Shown one piece after another: positions 35,364 through 46,589 of a DNA stretch of 64,000 nucleotides. Position numbers and translations under genes: made by a program. The DNA comes from Morchella semilibera. Its lineage: Eukaryota > Ascomycota > Pezizomycetes > Pezizales > Morchellaceae. The notes below the pieces were generated by a model that worked only from the letters and a program-made list of their open reading frames with translations, did no database searches and was not told where the DNA came from. The first letter of the stretch is position 1. Every line of letters starts with the position of its first letter. The DNA lies in the NCBI GenBank assembly GCA_009192285.1, contig WBVU01000003.1, positions 1-64,000 of the forward strand, in the 5' to 3' direction.

Positions 35364-36010
35364 TGTCCCGGCGTCTTGGCATCTGTCCCGACAGTTCGGT
35401 GGGCAATGCACGGTTGTGGTGTTTGGGGGAATGTTAAGCGAGAGCAGGGAATGCGAGGGGGAGGGTGTCGTCATAGGTTTCTAGGAGGTTCGATGGCGTG
35501 ATGGATTGGTAATGTAAATAGCGGAGATGGTGGGGAGGATTACGAGGTGTGGTAGCGACGGGTTTCTATGAGATTCTGTGGATGATGACGGATGGCCTTG
35601 GCGGGCTGGTGGAGGGGGTATGTTAAATAGCGGGGATAGATGTTTCTTTTAGTTCTTTCTTTCTTTTCTCTCTGTCTCGTCTTCCTGTTATCTCGGTACA
35701 TAGGAATCTACTCCTATTTCTAAAGCCATAGCTCTCGTACCAAAGACTCGATCCTCTGACAAGAGGAAACTCATAGTATCTCTCATCGTTCTCGTTGAGG
35801 TCCCTTCGGTCCTCACTCTCCCTGCTCTGTGCTCTTGTGCCCTTGCCCTTGCCTTGGTCTCCGCCGGTGCTTGTGCTCGTGCCTGCCTGGCGTTGTCCCT
35901 GTCTTCATCGGCCCCCTCGTCGAGTACACTGTGCTCCTCGAGTCCCTCTGCGTCATCATTGTCATCTTCTTCTTTGCGTCGGGTTACTCCGTCACACTAA
36001 GACGAGACCA
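35364..36010 (+). repeat. Gypsy2 5' LTR (about 647 bp)
   Basis: Starts TGTCCCGGCGTCTTGG and ends near GACGAGACCA. It pairs with 40960-41604. The differences I find are single-base run-length changes (GG/G, five/four G, AAA/AA, C/CC). The end is placed at a CA; two further bases are shared by chance or by misplacement. No 5-bp target duplication: CCCTC on the left, TCGTA on the right. Confidence 0.85.
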
Positions 36011-36057
36011 TCCTCACTCGACTAGCACAGTCCGAGTTCCTCGCACCACAGTTTACC

Positions 36058-37300
36058 ATGACCGCCCCTGCTACCAATGCATTTGATTATCAAAAGCTCC
36101 ATACGGATCTCGAAGGGTTCTTTGTCGCTCACCCTGAAGTGGACCCCGCCGCCACGGAAGAAGCAAAGCAAGCGTATGCCCTCCTCCAAAGAGCGCACGG
36201 AGGGGTCCAGCAATATGCGGTCGACATCACCACCCATCACTCCGAAAACGAACAAGGCCGGGCCGAGTTCCACAAAGAAATCCAGGGACTACGGGCTAAG
36301 ATCAAGAAGCTGCAAGAAGGAGTCAAAGGAGGTTTAGAGGAGCTCCACGACGACTTAGCCAAGCCATCCAAATCCGAGAAGCTACCCGACCCGGAGAAAT
36401 ACCGGGGCGATCGCAAGACTCTCAGGACTTTCCAGAGACAACTTCAGATTAAGCTCACGGCTAATTTGGATCGCTTCCCTACCGCGGCTCAACAACTTGC
36501 GTATTCTATTTCTCGATTGGAAGGACCGGCGGCGGATCAATTTTTGGTTTATATTACAGATGAAGGAATCGCTCTCGATTCCATGGCGGAGTTCTTTGAA
36601 ATTTTGGATAATGCTTTTGGGGATCCAGACCGCGCCGCCACTGCTGCTCGAAATCTGAGGGAGATCAGGCAGCGCCAACGCACCTTTTCTGAGTACTTTG
36701 CAGAGTTTCAGCGATATGCTGCTGACTCTGAGTTCAACGAAGCGGCTAAGATTGAATGTTTGTTGGAAGGACTTAACCAGGACCTAATGGCCCTGATGAT
36801 TCAGAATGAAACACCAACTACAATTAAGGACTGCGGGCTGCTTCTTCAACGTCTTGACAATAAGCAACGGGCTCTTCAGGCCAGGATGGGGAGATTTCGT
36901 TTTCAGATTCCAAGTGCTCCAGCTCCGCGTTCCTTTGCTCCTCGTCCCCCCGTTGCACCAGCAACATCCCCAGTCGTACGAGGACCACCCCCAACCACCA
37001 CCGAAGAATGCTGCGCCAGCGGCCCACCCTTCCTATACTCCTGGGGAGCTGTCCCCATGGATTTGTCGAATAGTTACCGGTCGCCCGGATCCCAGAGAAA
37101 GGGAGGCACGTCGTGCGGAGAATCGTTGTTATTACTGCGGGGGGGTTGGACATTTGGTTAGAGACTGTAAGCTTTCGCCCTCGGGAAGGGCAGCACCTAG
37201 GATGAGGGGAGCGTTGTTGGAAGCAAAGAAGGAAAAGAAGGAAAAGGAAGAGGAGGTATTGTCGGATGAGGAGGAGTTAAAAGATTCGTCCCTGGCCTAG
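36058..37300 (+). pseudogene. gag: Gypsy2 Gag, frameshifted
   Basis: Gag of a chromovirus-type Ty3/Gypsy element. From the ATG at 36058: an N-terminal helical part, then a Retrotrans_gag domain (about residues 105-275; LPDPEKYRGDRKTLRTFQRQ, FFEILDNAFGDPDRA, IECLLEGLNQDLMAL). The frame then breaks around 37000-37080, with at least two small indels in the PSYTPG to VPMDLS region. The zinc knuckle CX2CX4HX4C (CYYCGGVGHLVRDC) and an acidic/basic tail follow in another frame, ending at TAG 37298-37300. The breaks fall in or beside short base runs, so assembly error is a real alternative to decay. Confidence 0.85.
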
Positions 37301-37318
37301 GCGGCATAGCCCAGGGAC
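37277..37318 (+). promoter_or_regulatory. Gypsy2 candidate -1 frameshift signal
   Basis: In the gag frame, G-TTA-AAA (TTA 37277-37279, AAA 37280-37282) is followed after 5 nt by an 8-bp stem, GTCCCTGG (37288-37295) with CCAGGGAC (37311-37318), whose loop holds the gag stop TAG (37298-37300). The protease-RT frame is open in -1 through this point. Gypsy3 has the same arrangement. Confidence 0.55.
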
Positions 37319-40300
37319 CTCCAAAGGTTTTCTCTCAGGTGTCTATTTCAACGTTTTCAGTATCAGAAGGGGAGATGGATGGGAATCAACTGATTGTAGT
37401 GTGTTCTATTTCACAAAATAAAAAATCCATTGTACCCACTTATGCCTTGATTGATACTGGAGCGTCGGGATATGCATTTATTGATGAAGACTTTGTGCGC
37501 CGCCATGAATTAAAAATGAAAAATTTACGGACTGAGAGGGAGATTGATGTGATTGATGGAAGGCCTATCGAGTCTGGGAAGGTGACCAGGAAGGTGACGT
37601 TGGAATTGGAAATTAATGGACATGTGGAGGAGTGTCCTTTCTTTGTTACAAAGTTGGGACATTACCCGATTGTGATGGGAATCCCTTGGCTGAGGAAGCA
37701 TGGAGTTTTGATTGATAGTGGAAGGAATGAGATTCGCTTCCAGTCATCAGTGTGTCTTGAACATTGCATAGCCAACCACAACCTATTGTTGCTCGAGGAA
37801 TTTCAACTTCACCACCCGAAAGGCCTGTTACAAATATTTCGGCAATTACTCCTCGATCGTTTAAGAAACTTTCGCAAGACCCTACTGTGCAAATTTATTC
37901 GACTACCCTCTATGCTATCAACAAAGTATTGGAGATGCCTGCCAACCCTGATGGAATGATTCCAATTGATATCAACGGTTCCGACAGCTGTTCGATGAGA
38001 CCAATGCTTCCAGGCTACCGCCACATCGTCCCTACGACCATGAGATCAAGCTCCAGGAAGGAACAGCACCACCCTTCGGTCCCATGTATAGTATGTCGCG
38101 GGAGGAGTTGAAGGCGTTGAGAGATTATTTGGCCGATAACCTGCAGAAAGGATTTCTTCGGTCCAGCAACTCACCAGCTGGTGCTCCGGTGCTATTTGTT
38201 AAAAAAGCTGATGGATCCCTACGTTTGTGCGTTGACTATAGGAAGTTAAACGCTATTACGGTGAAGGATCGATATCCTCTTCCCCTTACACCGGAAACGA
38301 TGGCCAACCTGGCCCGAGCTAATTATTTTACCAAGCTAGATCTACGTTGGGGCTATAATCAGATCAGGATTAAGGAAGGAGACGAGTGGAAGACGGCTTT
38401 TAGGACCCGTTATGGACATTGGGAATATTTGGTGATGCCTTTTGGTTTAACCAATGCACCGGCTACTTTCCAACGATGGATTAATGATATCCTCCGGCCC
38501 TTTCTAGATCGCTGCGCTACTGCGTATCTGGATGATATTCTTATTTATTCGGAAACCTTGGAGCAACACCAACAGGATGTGCGCCAAGTACTAGAGGCTC
38601 TGGAGGCCAATGAGGTTCATTTAAAGCCCGAGAAGTGTGAATTCAGTGTACAGGAGACTAGATATTTGGGTATGATTTTAACTCCAGGAGGAATGAAGAT
38701 GGATCCTGCTAAGGTACAAACAATTGTGGATTGGGAGGCGCCCGAAAACAGTGAAGGAGGTTCAGGAATTTCTTGGGTTTGGCAATTTTTATCGACGTTT
38801 TATTTATGCCTACTCTCGAGTGGCTCGGCCCTTGACCGCTTTGACAAAAAAACATGTACGATTCGAATGGACTCAAAAGGTTGAACAAGCTTTTCAGAAA
38901 CTCAAGACGGCCTTTACTACTGCTTCCCGTACTGATGCATCCTGACCCTGAGAAAGAATTTATTGTGGAAACCGATGCGTCAGATTATGTGTCGGCGGGA
39001 ATAATATCACAACGCGATGACGAAGGAATCCTCCATCCGGTTGCCTTCTTTTCCAAGACACATTCGCCCGCGGAATGCAACTATGAAATTTATGACAAAG
39101 AGTTGCTGGCCATTATTCGCTGTTTTGAAGAATGGAGACCTCATCTGGAGACAGCTCAATTCCAAGTAAGGGTGCTTACAGATCATCGCAATCTCGAGTA
39201 TTTTATGTCAACTAAATTGCTGAACCGGCGTCAAACCCGTTGGGCGGAGTTTTTGTCTCGGTTTAATTTCGTTATTCAATATAGGCCCGGGGAAGCAGGG
39301 AAGGAAGGTTGATATTTTGACCAGAAGGCCTAAGGATTTACCGAAGGAAGGGGATGAGAGATTTGGAACAACAAAGTCGAGTGGTTTTAAAGAGGGAGAA
39401 TCTAGATGCAAAGATAAGTTTGTTAGCGGGCTCTTTGTCAAATGAACCCGCTGAAGGATCGTCTCCCGTACTCAAATTATTTAATAAAGCTTACCAGTGT
39501 GATAGCTTTCCAAATAAAATTTTATCTATGCTTCGGGATGGTGTTCGACAATCGAAAGAGATTTCGTTGGCGGAATGCAGGGAAAGTGAGGAGGGGTTAT
39601 TGCTTTACAGAAATACTCTCTATGTTCCTGACTTTGATGAACTCAAGCTCTATTTGCTACGAGAGTATCATGATAAACCTTCGGCGGGACACCCTGGACG
39701 GTCCAAGACCTTGGAACTTCTCAGTCGGGAGTATTACTGGCCGACCATGCGGAAATATACAGACCGCTATGTTCAGAATTGCCATACCTGTCGGCGAAGC
39801 AAGACGAACCATAATCCTCTACAAGGAGTTCTGCGCCCATTATTGGTGCCTAAAGGACCCTGGACAGATGTTACGATGGATTTTGTAACGGGACTTCCGG
39901 AGAGTCGGGGATTTAATGCTATTCTGGTAGTGGTGGATCGGTTGACAAAGATGAAGCATTTGATTCCCACGACGGAGAATGTTAACGCCAGAGATTTGTC
40001 TCGTCTATACCTGGAGCAGGTATGGAAACTACATGGGTTACCCGAAACTATTGGTTTCCGATCGAGGGACACAGTTTACTGCCGAATTCTGGAAAGTCCT
40101 CTGCGAACGGTTGGAAATCGCCCCTCGCTATTCCACAGCCTTTCATCCTCAGACCGATGGGCAGACAGAAAGGACCAATGCGATTATGGAACAGTACCTC
40201 CGCAGTTATGTATCATATCAACAAGACAACTGGGTGGACCTTTTACCTCTGGCTGAATTTGCTACTAACAATCATATTTCCGAAACTACTAATATGTCCC

Positions 40301-40880
40301 CCTTCCAGGCCAATTATGGGAGACATCCGAGAATGACATTTGGACCCTTACAGCACGGGCAAACGGTGAATGCAGATCAGGCTAATGGTTGGCACGAGAG
40401 ATGTCTCAAGTGTTTGACTTTCTGAAAAGCGAGATGTTCAGGGCACAGAAGATACAGGAGGAAATGGCCAACTTACACCGCACCCCAGCACCTCGATATA
40501 CAGTTGGTGACTCTGTCTGGCTTTCCTACCCGGAATATCGAAACCAAAGCGACCGTCGAAGAAACTTGACTGGAAACAAATTGGTCCCTATCCGGTTAAA
40601 CGAATTGTGAGTCCTTATGCTTATGAGCTGGAACTACCCGCCTCTATGAAGATACACCCGGTATTCCATGTTTCATTATTATCGCCGACAGTCGGAAATG
40701 CTGTTCCTGGACAAATTGTTGAACCCGCCCCCACCGGTGGAAGTTGAAGGAGAGACTGAATGGGAGGTAGCGGAAATACTGGATTCGCGGAAGAGGGGGC
40801 GACGGGTGGAGTACTTGGTTAGATATGCTGGATATGAAGAACCGTCCTGGCAACCTTCGAGTGATTGGAGCAAGTCCTGA
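37283..40880 (+). pseudogene. pol: Gypsy2 Pol with C-terminal chromodomain, many frameshifts
   Basis: All Pol modules remain but are spread over several frames: protease (LIDTGASGYAF, about 37339-37780), reverse transcriptase (38084-38730; [23 protein letters not shown]), RNase H (38724-39300; [28 protein letters not shown]), integrase (39354-40425; [41 protein letters not shown]) and a chromodomain (about 40750-40870; [25 protein letters not shown]). A chromodomain would steer integration toward methylated histone, typical of chromoviruses. I count at least eight frame changes and few if any internal stop substitutions. Not functional as read, unless the indels are sequencing errors. Confidence 0.9.
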
Positions 40881-40959
40881 TATTAGGAAAATATTTCACA
40901 ACCAATATCCTTCGAAACCTCGGCCTATCAGGAGCTAGGCCCTTGGAGGGGACCTGATC

Positions 40960-41604
40960 TGTCCCGGCGTCTTGGCATCTGTCCCGACAGTTCGGTGGGC
41001 AATGCACGGTTGTGGTGTTTGGGGGAATGTTAAGCGAGAGCAGGGAATGCGAGGGGGAGGGTGTCGTCATAGGTTTCTAGGAGGTTCGATGGCGTGATGG
41101 ATTGGTAATGTAAATAGCGGAGATGGTGGGGAGGATTACGAGTGTGGTAGCGACGGGTTTCTATGAGATTCTGTGGATGATGACGGATGGCCTTGGCGGG
41201 CTGGTGGAGGGGTATGTTAATAGCGGGGATAGATGTTTCTTTTAGTTCTTTCTTTCTTTTCTCTCTGTCTCGTCTTCCTGTTATCTCGGTACATAGGAAT
41301 CTACTCCTATTTCTAAAGCCATAGCCTCTCGTACCAAAGACTCGATCCTCTGACAAGAGGAAACTCATAGTATCTCTCATCGTTCTCGTTGAGGTCCCTT
41401 CGGTCCTCACTCTCCCTGCTCTGTGCTCTTGTGCCCTTGCCCTTGCCTTGGTCTCCGCCGGTGCTTGTGCTCGTGCCTGCCTGGCGTTGTCCCTGTCTTC
41501 ATCGGCCCCCTCGTCGAGTACACTGTGCTCCTCGAGTCCCTCTGCGTCATCATTGTCATCTTCTTCTTTGCGTCGGGTTACTCCGTCACACTAAGACGAG
41601 ACCA
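40960..41604 (+). repeat. Gypsy2 3' LTR (about 645 bp)
   Basis: Partner of 35364-36010. A purine-rich tract (CTTGGAGGGGACCTGA, about 40942-40957) precedes it and is a likely plus-strand primer. The right flank is repeat DNA related to 54118-54400 rather than Copia sequence. Confidence 0.85.
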
Positions 41605-41900
41605 TCGTACCAACTATAATATATCATACTGTAATCGAGCGATGTCTTATGTTGTTCTGGAGCATATATCTAGGGTCTTCTCTTTCTCTTTCTCCTCTCC
41701 TTAGCCCATGAACCACACAGAAAAAAGCAGATAAAGATTATTTGGGCACCAAGACCCTACCGTGATATCTATGATGTTATCGATATAAAATTCATATCCT
41801 ACCTACTATTACCTTGAGATCATATTGTACTTTACTCACTACACTACCAGCGAATATTATCAATACGTATCACAATACAGGATTATCATTGAGAGCCCTG
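41605..41900. repeat. Dispersed repeat R, copy 1
   Basis: About 300 bp, clearly related though diverged, to 54118-54400: both read TACCAACTATAATATATCAT-like, then GATGTC, GAGCATA, TTGGGC, ATATCCTACC, TTTACTCAC, and end GATTATCATTGAGA-CCTG. AT-rich and non-coding. It gives the right flank of Gypsy2. Confidence 0.75.
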
Positions 41901-44900
41901 CCCGTAGTTGTCCAGCGTGGCAGTATTTTGCATATGTGTGATGCAAACTGGCCTCAAAGATACTGTATGGTGAGGGCGCAAGGGGTACACGATTGCGGGC
42001 GGAGTAGGGGATAGGGTTTTGACAGAGGGCGATGGTGTGGATGCGCCAGTAAGGAGCTTGATGCAGTAGAGTTTGGGGACACGTTCTTATGGCCAGGTGC
42101 CTGCGAGCGTGGTTGCGAGCTTGGTTGCTAGGGGTGGGTTGAATTTGTATGCGACCCGTAGTCGCCCAGCGTGGCATCAATTTGTATGTGTGTGACGCGA
42201 AACTGGCCTCAGGATATTGTGTGGTGGGGGCGCAAGGGGTACACGATTGCGGGTCGGAGTAGGGGACGGGGTTTTGACAGGGCCGAAATGGAGACAGAGT
42301 CGGTAGCGGGGTACTGAGGACGCAAATTATTGTGACAAATACAAGAACGTGTTTTCAAGCGCAGACTCTTAGTGCAGATAGAGGAGCCAAGAGAGGACAT
42401 GTAAGGCCGCGAACGAGGATTCACTGGGCGCGCCCGTCGCTAGCAGGATGCCATTTTGGTGCGGCTCCAAGATAGGTTTCATGGTGTAGAAGCGAGAGCA
42501 GAGGCAGGGAGCCATCTAGGTCTAGTTCCGATTCCATACGCTAAAAAATATGCTCATATGGATGTGAAGGGGGCTAAAAACCATGATACTATACGATAAA
42601 AAAAGCGTTTTCATGTGGATATTAACTAGTCGAAAAAGCATGCATTGGATGCAGAACAACACACTATCAGTTGCTTCAGAATCGCGCCGTAGTGCATGCC
42701 CCACATGGAAGGGTCTGAACGAGGATAATAATTCAATGTGCCCGCCCGTCGCTAGCAGGAAGCCATATATGCGTGGCTCCAGAATGGCTCCCAATGTGTG
42801 AAAGCAGGCGCAGAGGCTGGAGACCATGTGGGTGTCGCTCCATAGTGGCTTCCATACTGTCGAAGCGAGTGTACAAATACGGAGCCAATTTGGTGTGGCT
42901 CCACAATGGCTTCCGTGGGCCGATACCTAGCAGTCTAAACACCACGATACAATGCGCCAAAAAAACATGCTTTCATGTGGATATGGGCAGGTTGGGAAAG
43001 CATGTATCCAATGGGGAACTACGCACCATCAGTCACTAGAGAGACTCGTTATGGTGTATGCCTCCACATGTAAGGTCGCGAACAAGGATTCACTACGCCC
43101 GCCCGCGCCTGCTAAGAGGCTATGCGGGTGTAGCTCCATCATGGCTTCCTTGGTGTGGAAGCGAGTGTAGAGGTAGGGTGCAATTTGGGTGCGCTTCCAA
43201 CGGTGTGAAGGCTAGTGTAGAGATAGGGAGCCATTTGGGCGTGGCTTCCTAAGTGTACTAGCAGTCTAAGAGCCCCTTCAGCTATAGTACATGCCTCCAC
43301 ATGAAGGAGGATTAACTGCCCCCACTCGTCGCTGACAGGAGCTATTTGGGTGTGACTTCCTAATAGCTTTCAGCTTCCGGGCGAAGACTGGGGGCGAGTG
43401 TAGAGTCACTGGATCCGAGACGCATTAGGAAAAACCTTGTACGTGATGGAGATTAGAAACATGTTCTCATGGCCAGGGCGTAGGTGCGAGCTTGGGTATG
43501 CGGCCCGTACTTATCCAGCGTGGCAGGATTTTGTATACGTGTATGATGGGAACTGGTCTCAAGATATTGTATGGGGAGGGCGCAAGGGGTATAAGATTGC
43601 GGGGCCTAGTATGGGCATGGGGTTTTGACAGGTGCAGGTGAAGCGGTTGAAAAAGCAGGCATTCGATGCAGAATCATAGATTATCACCCCCTTCAGAATT
43701 GCGACTCCATATGTAAGGTCGCGAACGAGGATTCACTACATCCACGCATCGCCTGCAGGAAGCCATATGGGTGTTGCTCCAGGATGGCTTCTACGCCAAA
43801 AAAGCAGGATTCCTCACAGTCCAAAAACCACGATTCCATGCGCCAAAGAGGTATGCATTGGATGCAGGGCCACACAATCATGATATTACTCGCTTCAGTA
43901 TCACGCCATAGTGCCTATACATGTAAGGTCATGAACAATCATTCACTGTACCCGCCCATCGCTAGCAATAAGCATGTATAAAGTATCAATCAATCAATCA
44001 ATCGCTAGCAATAAACCATGTGGGCGAGTGAGAGCAGGTGTAAAGAGCGAGTGTAGGGGCAGTGGGTGTGAGACGCGTTGGCAAGGAGTTTAGATGTGGT
44101 GGAGATTGGGGACACGTTCTTATGGCCAAGGCGTGATTGCGAGCTTGTGTGCTGGGGGTGTGTTGAATTTGTATGCGACCCGTAGTAGTCCAGCGTGGCA
44201 GTATTTTGTATGTGTGTGACGCGAACTGGCCTCAGGTTATTGTGTGGTGGGGGGGCAAGGGTACACGATTGCGGGTCGGAGTAGGGGACGGGGTTTTGAC
44301 AGGGGCCATTGTGAAGCCACAGGCGTATGGCTCCTGCTTCTACACTCGCTTCTGTACCATGGAAGCCACTCCCATATGGCTCCTGGGTTGTAGGGGGTGT
44401 CGTTAACTCTCGTTCGTATCCTTCTATTTGGAGTCGTGATTCTAGGGCGAATGTTAATCTATGACCCTGTATTGAATGCATGCATTCGATGGCTTTACCT
44501 GCGTGTGGAATTATGCTTTTTAGACTCTCGAAATCATACATTTGTAGTGCATAGAATCGTAGTGCTTAGACTGCTAGGAATGATACTTTTTGGCGCATGG
44601 GGCCATTGTAGAGCAACACCCATATGACTCCCTACTAGCGATGGGTGGGAGCAGTGAATCCTCGTTCGCACTCTCCATCTGGAGATAGTGGGTGCGAGAC
44701 GTGTTGAGAACGAACTTGAATGCGTGGAGATTATGGACACGTTCTTGTTGCCAGGTGCCTGTAGTGCGAGCGTGGTTGCGAGCTTGGGTGCTGAGGGTGC
44801 GTTGATTTGTATGCGACCCGTAGTAGTCCAGCGTGGCAGTAATTTGTATGTGTGTGACGCGAACTGGCCTCCGGATATTGTGTGGTGGGGGCGCAAGGGG

Positions 44901-44941
44901 TACACGATTGCGGGTCGGAGTAGGGGACGGGGTTTTGACAG
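41901..44941. repeat. Mosaic of subtelomeric repeats, block 2
   Basis: A shuffled mixture of the same units as in the 22-24 kb block, diverged from it. It holds five copies of the TTTTGACAG-ending repeat (41901-42025, 42141-42280, 43496-43631, 44165-44302, 44804-44941) and many GGAAGCC / GGCTTCC palindromic units with CGCCCGCCCGTCGCTAGCAG and CGCCAAAAA segments. A CAAT simple repeat lies at about 43985-44003. Open frames on either strand follow the repeat period and are not genes. Confidence 0.85.
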
Positions 44942-45618
44942 GGTACATGAACTAAAGAGTCCTGATTCGTATGTCCAGCAAGGGCTTCATCAATGGCTCG
45001 AATTGAGGCGCAGAAGAGTTTATTCTGTCGGCGCCGAGCGAGACCCACAAAGGGTGCAGCCCCAATAGCCGCGATCTGAATGGCCTTGGCGTCGGGGAAC
45101 GAAACCGAGATTCCTTTGACCATAACAGGAGTCCGTGACTGGGAGCAATTTCGAACGCAAAAGTCAGAGTCGAAGATGATCTTATTCGTCTTCGGTCTGA
45201 TGGCCAGGTCGTGATGTCTCATCCAGGGAATACCCATGACTAGTGGGTAATGCCCTAGCTTGGTAACAAAAAACGGAGCGATTTCCTGGTGTCCATTGAT
45301 ATCCAGCGACAGCTTTACCATATGCGTAATCTTCCCTGACTCCACCAGCCTGCCGTCGATTACCTCGAGCAAGCGTGATGTCTTCAGGGGAACCGGAACG
45401 AGGTTATGCTGCAAAACAAATCCTTGATCAACGAAAGCATAGCCCGAAGCGCCTGTATCTATCAGGGCATGGGTAGCAATGCGGGCGGCGGCATCTTGGG
45501 CAACGGAGCAGGAAACAACAAGAGACTCTTCAGACATCCTGTCTTCGGAGACGGCAGCGGCGGAGAGAACAAAAGTAGGTGGCGGGACTAGCCCCTTTGG
45601 TGTGCCAGTTTCTACCAA
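44942..45618 (-). pseudogene. pol: Gypsy3 protease, truncated Pol start
   Basis: Reverse-strand start of Pol. Contains an aspartic protease (LIDTGASGYAFVDQGF, TKLGHYPLVMGIPWM) very like that of Gypsy2, so Gypsy3 is probably a related chromovirus. The frame is -1 relative to gag and is open through the gag stop. It is cut at 44942, where the TTTTGACAG end of a subtelomeric repeat begins; no RT, RNase H or integrase follows. Beyond that point the open frame is repeat sequence. Confidence 0.85.
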
Positions 45619-45635
45619 AGGGGCTGACCTTTTAA
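45590..45635 (-). promoter_or_regulatory. Gypsy3 candidate -1 frameshift signal
   Basis: On the element's RNA, G-TTA-AAA in the gag frame (TTAAAA at 45635-45630) is followed after 4 nt by a perfect 12-bp stem with a 12-nt loop: AGCCCCTTTGGT (45625-45614) pairs with ACCAAAGGGGCT (45601-45590). The gag stop TAG (45614-45612) lies at the base of the loop. Pol is open in -1 across it. Slippery site, spacer and stem match the usual design of -1 frameshift signals. Confidence 0.6.
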
Positions 45636-46589
45636 CGCCGGCTTCGAGATCACCTTTTCAACTGGTGCTTTACGCCAATTGTCGGAGGTGCGGGATTCCT
45701 GAGAGCGGGGAGCGAGATAGCGGGACTTCGGGGTTGGGACGGAGGGGCGGACTTGGTTCCGGGCGGCAGGGACAAGGCGGCGGCGAAGATCAGCGATAGT
45801 ACCATCGGCGTCAGCGAGGGCTTCCTGGTGTAGAGCCAGGCGGTAACGAAACTCCTCCTTCTCATGCTTGAGGGAGGCCACTTCTTCTTGGAGGTCCTCA
45901 ATGGCCTCAACGGATTCTTCCTGGGCTTCGCACATGCGTTGCCAGAGATCAGCAGCCTTCCCTTCGGCCGCCTCGAGTTCTACTTCGAGGTTCTCAATAA
46001 CCTCGTCATGGGCCGTGCAGACGGCTGGTTCTTCGGTAACGGGGGCGGCGACATCGGTGGGGGCGGTCAGGGCAGTGAGGGCTTCTGCGATGAGGGTGTG
46101 GGCCTGAGTAAGCTCATACCCGAAGTCCTCCTCAACGGGGCCAAAGGTTTCCAGGAACTCAGCGAGTCTCTCGGTCAGAGTATAAGGGACCGAAGAGGCA
46201 GGGGTCTCCAGAGGACGGCCGATGGTGTGTTGGGCAAGGACGGGGTTTCTGAGGCCACGAATGATAGCCTCAGCATCGTGGGCGGGGCAGGAGTCATCGA
46301 TGATGGGAGCCCCGATATGGAGCTTCCCCGGAGCGGGTTGCGTAAAGGTGGCCTTAGCCCAGTGGGCATCGGCGCGCTTAAGACCGTGGGAGAGGGCATA
46401 CTGACGGAGGACGTGGACGTGGGGGTCCGAGCCGAGGCGATTGCCAAGGTCGAACCAGTGGGAGCGGGGAACGAGAGCAAGGTGACAGTACCCCTTCCGT
46501 TCTGGGAAGAAGCACTCAAGGGGGCCGGGAGAAAAGAAGACAGGATTGGGGCAGTCCCCCATAGGGACATCCCAACTAAGGTCGGTCAT
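45612..46589 (-). CDS. gag: Gypsy3 Gag-like protein (325 aa)
   Basis: Reverse-strand protein just upstream of the Gypsy3 protease, so positioned as Gag. The first ATG is at 46589 (MTDLSWDV); the frame is open for 37 more codons upstream without an ATG. The N-terminal half (about residues 1-150) holds FFPERKGYCHLALVPRSHWF and matches no domain I recognise. A strong probable coiled coil follows (about 180-265; LEVELEAAEGKAADLW, LQEEVASLKHEKEEF), then a basic tail. Unlike Gypsy1 and Gypsy2 Gag, I see neither a Retrotrans_gag domain nor a zinc knuckle, so this is a divergent or rearranged Gag. The frame is intact. Confidence 0.65.
   Translation of the reverse strand: MTDLSWDVPMGDCPNPVFFSPGPLECFFPERKGYCHLALVPRSHWFDLGNRLGSDPHVHVLRQYALSHGLKRADAHWAKATFTQPAPGKLHIGAPIIDDSCPAHDAEAIIRGLRNPVLAQHTIGRPLETPASSVPYTLTERLAEFLETFGPVEEDFGYELTQAHTLIAEALTALTAPTDVAAPVTEEPAVCTAHDEVIENLEVELEAAEGKAADLWQRMCEAQEESVEAIEDLQEEVASLKHEKEEFRYRLALHQEALADADGTIADLRRRLVPAARNQVRPSVPTPKSRYLAPRSQESRTSDNWRKAPVEKVISKPALKGQPLW

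Noticed and set aside
35795-36086. Leucine/cysteine-rich frames in the Gypsy2 LTRs (also 41389-41704)
   Set aside because: They lie wholly or mostly in the LTR, are present in both LTR copies, and are low-complexity.
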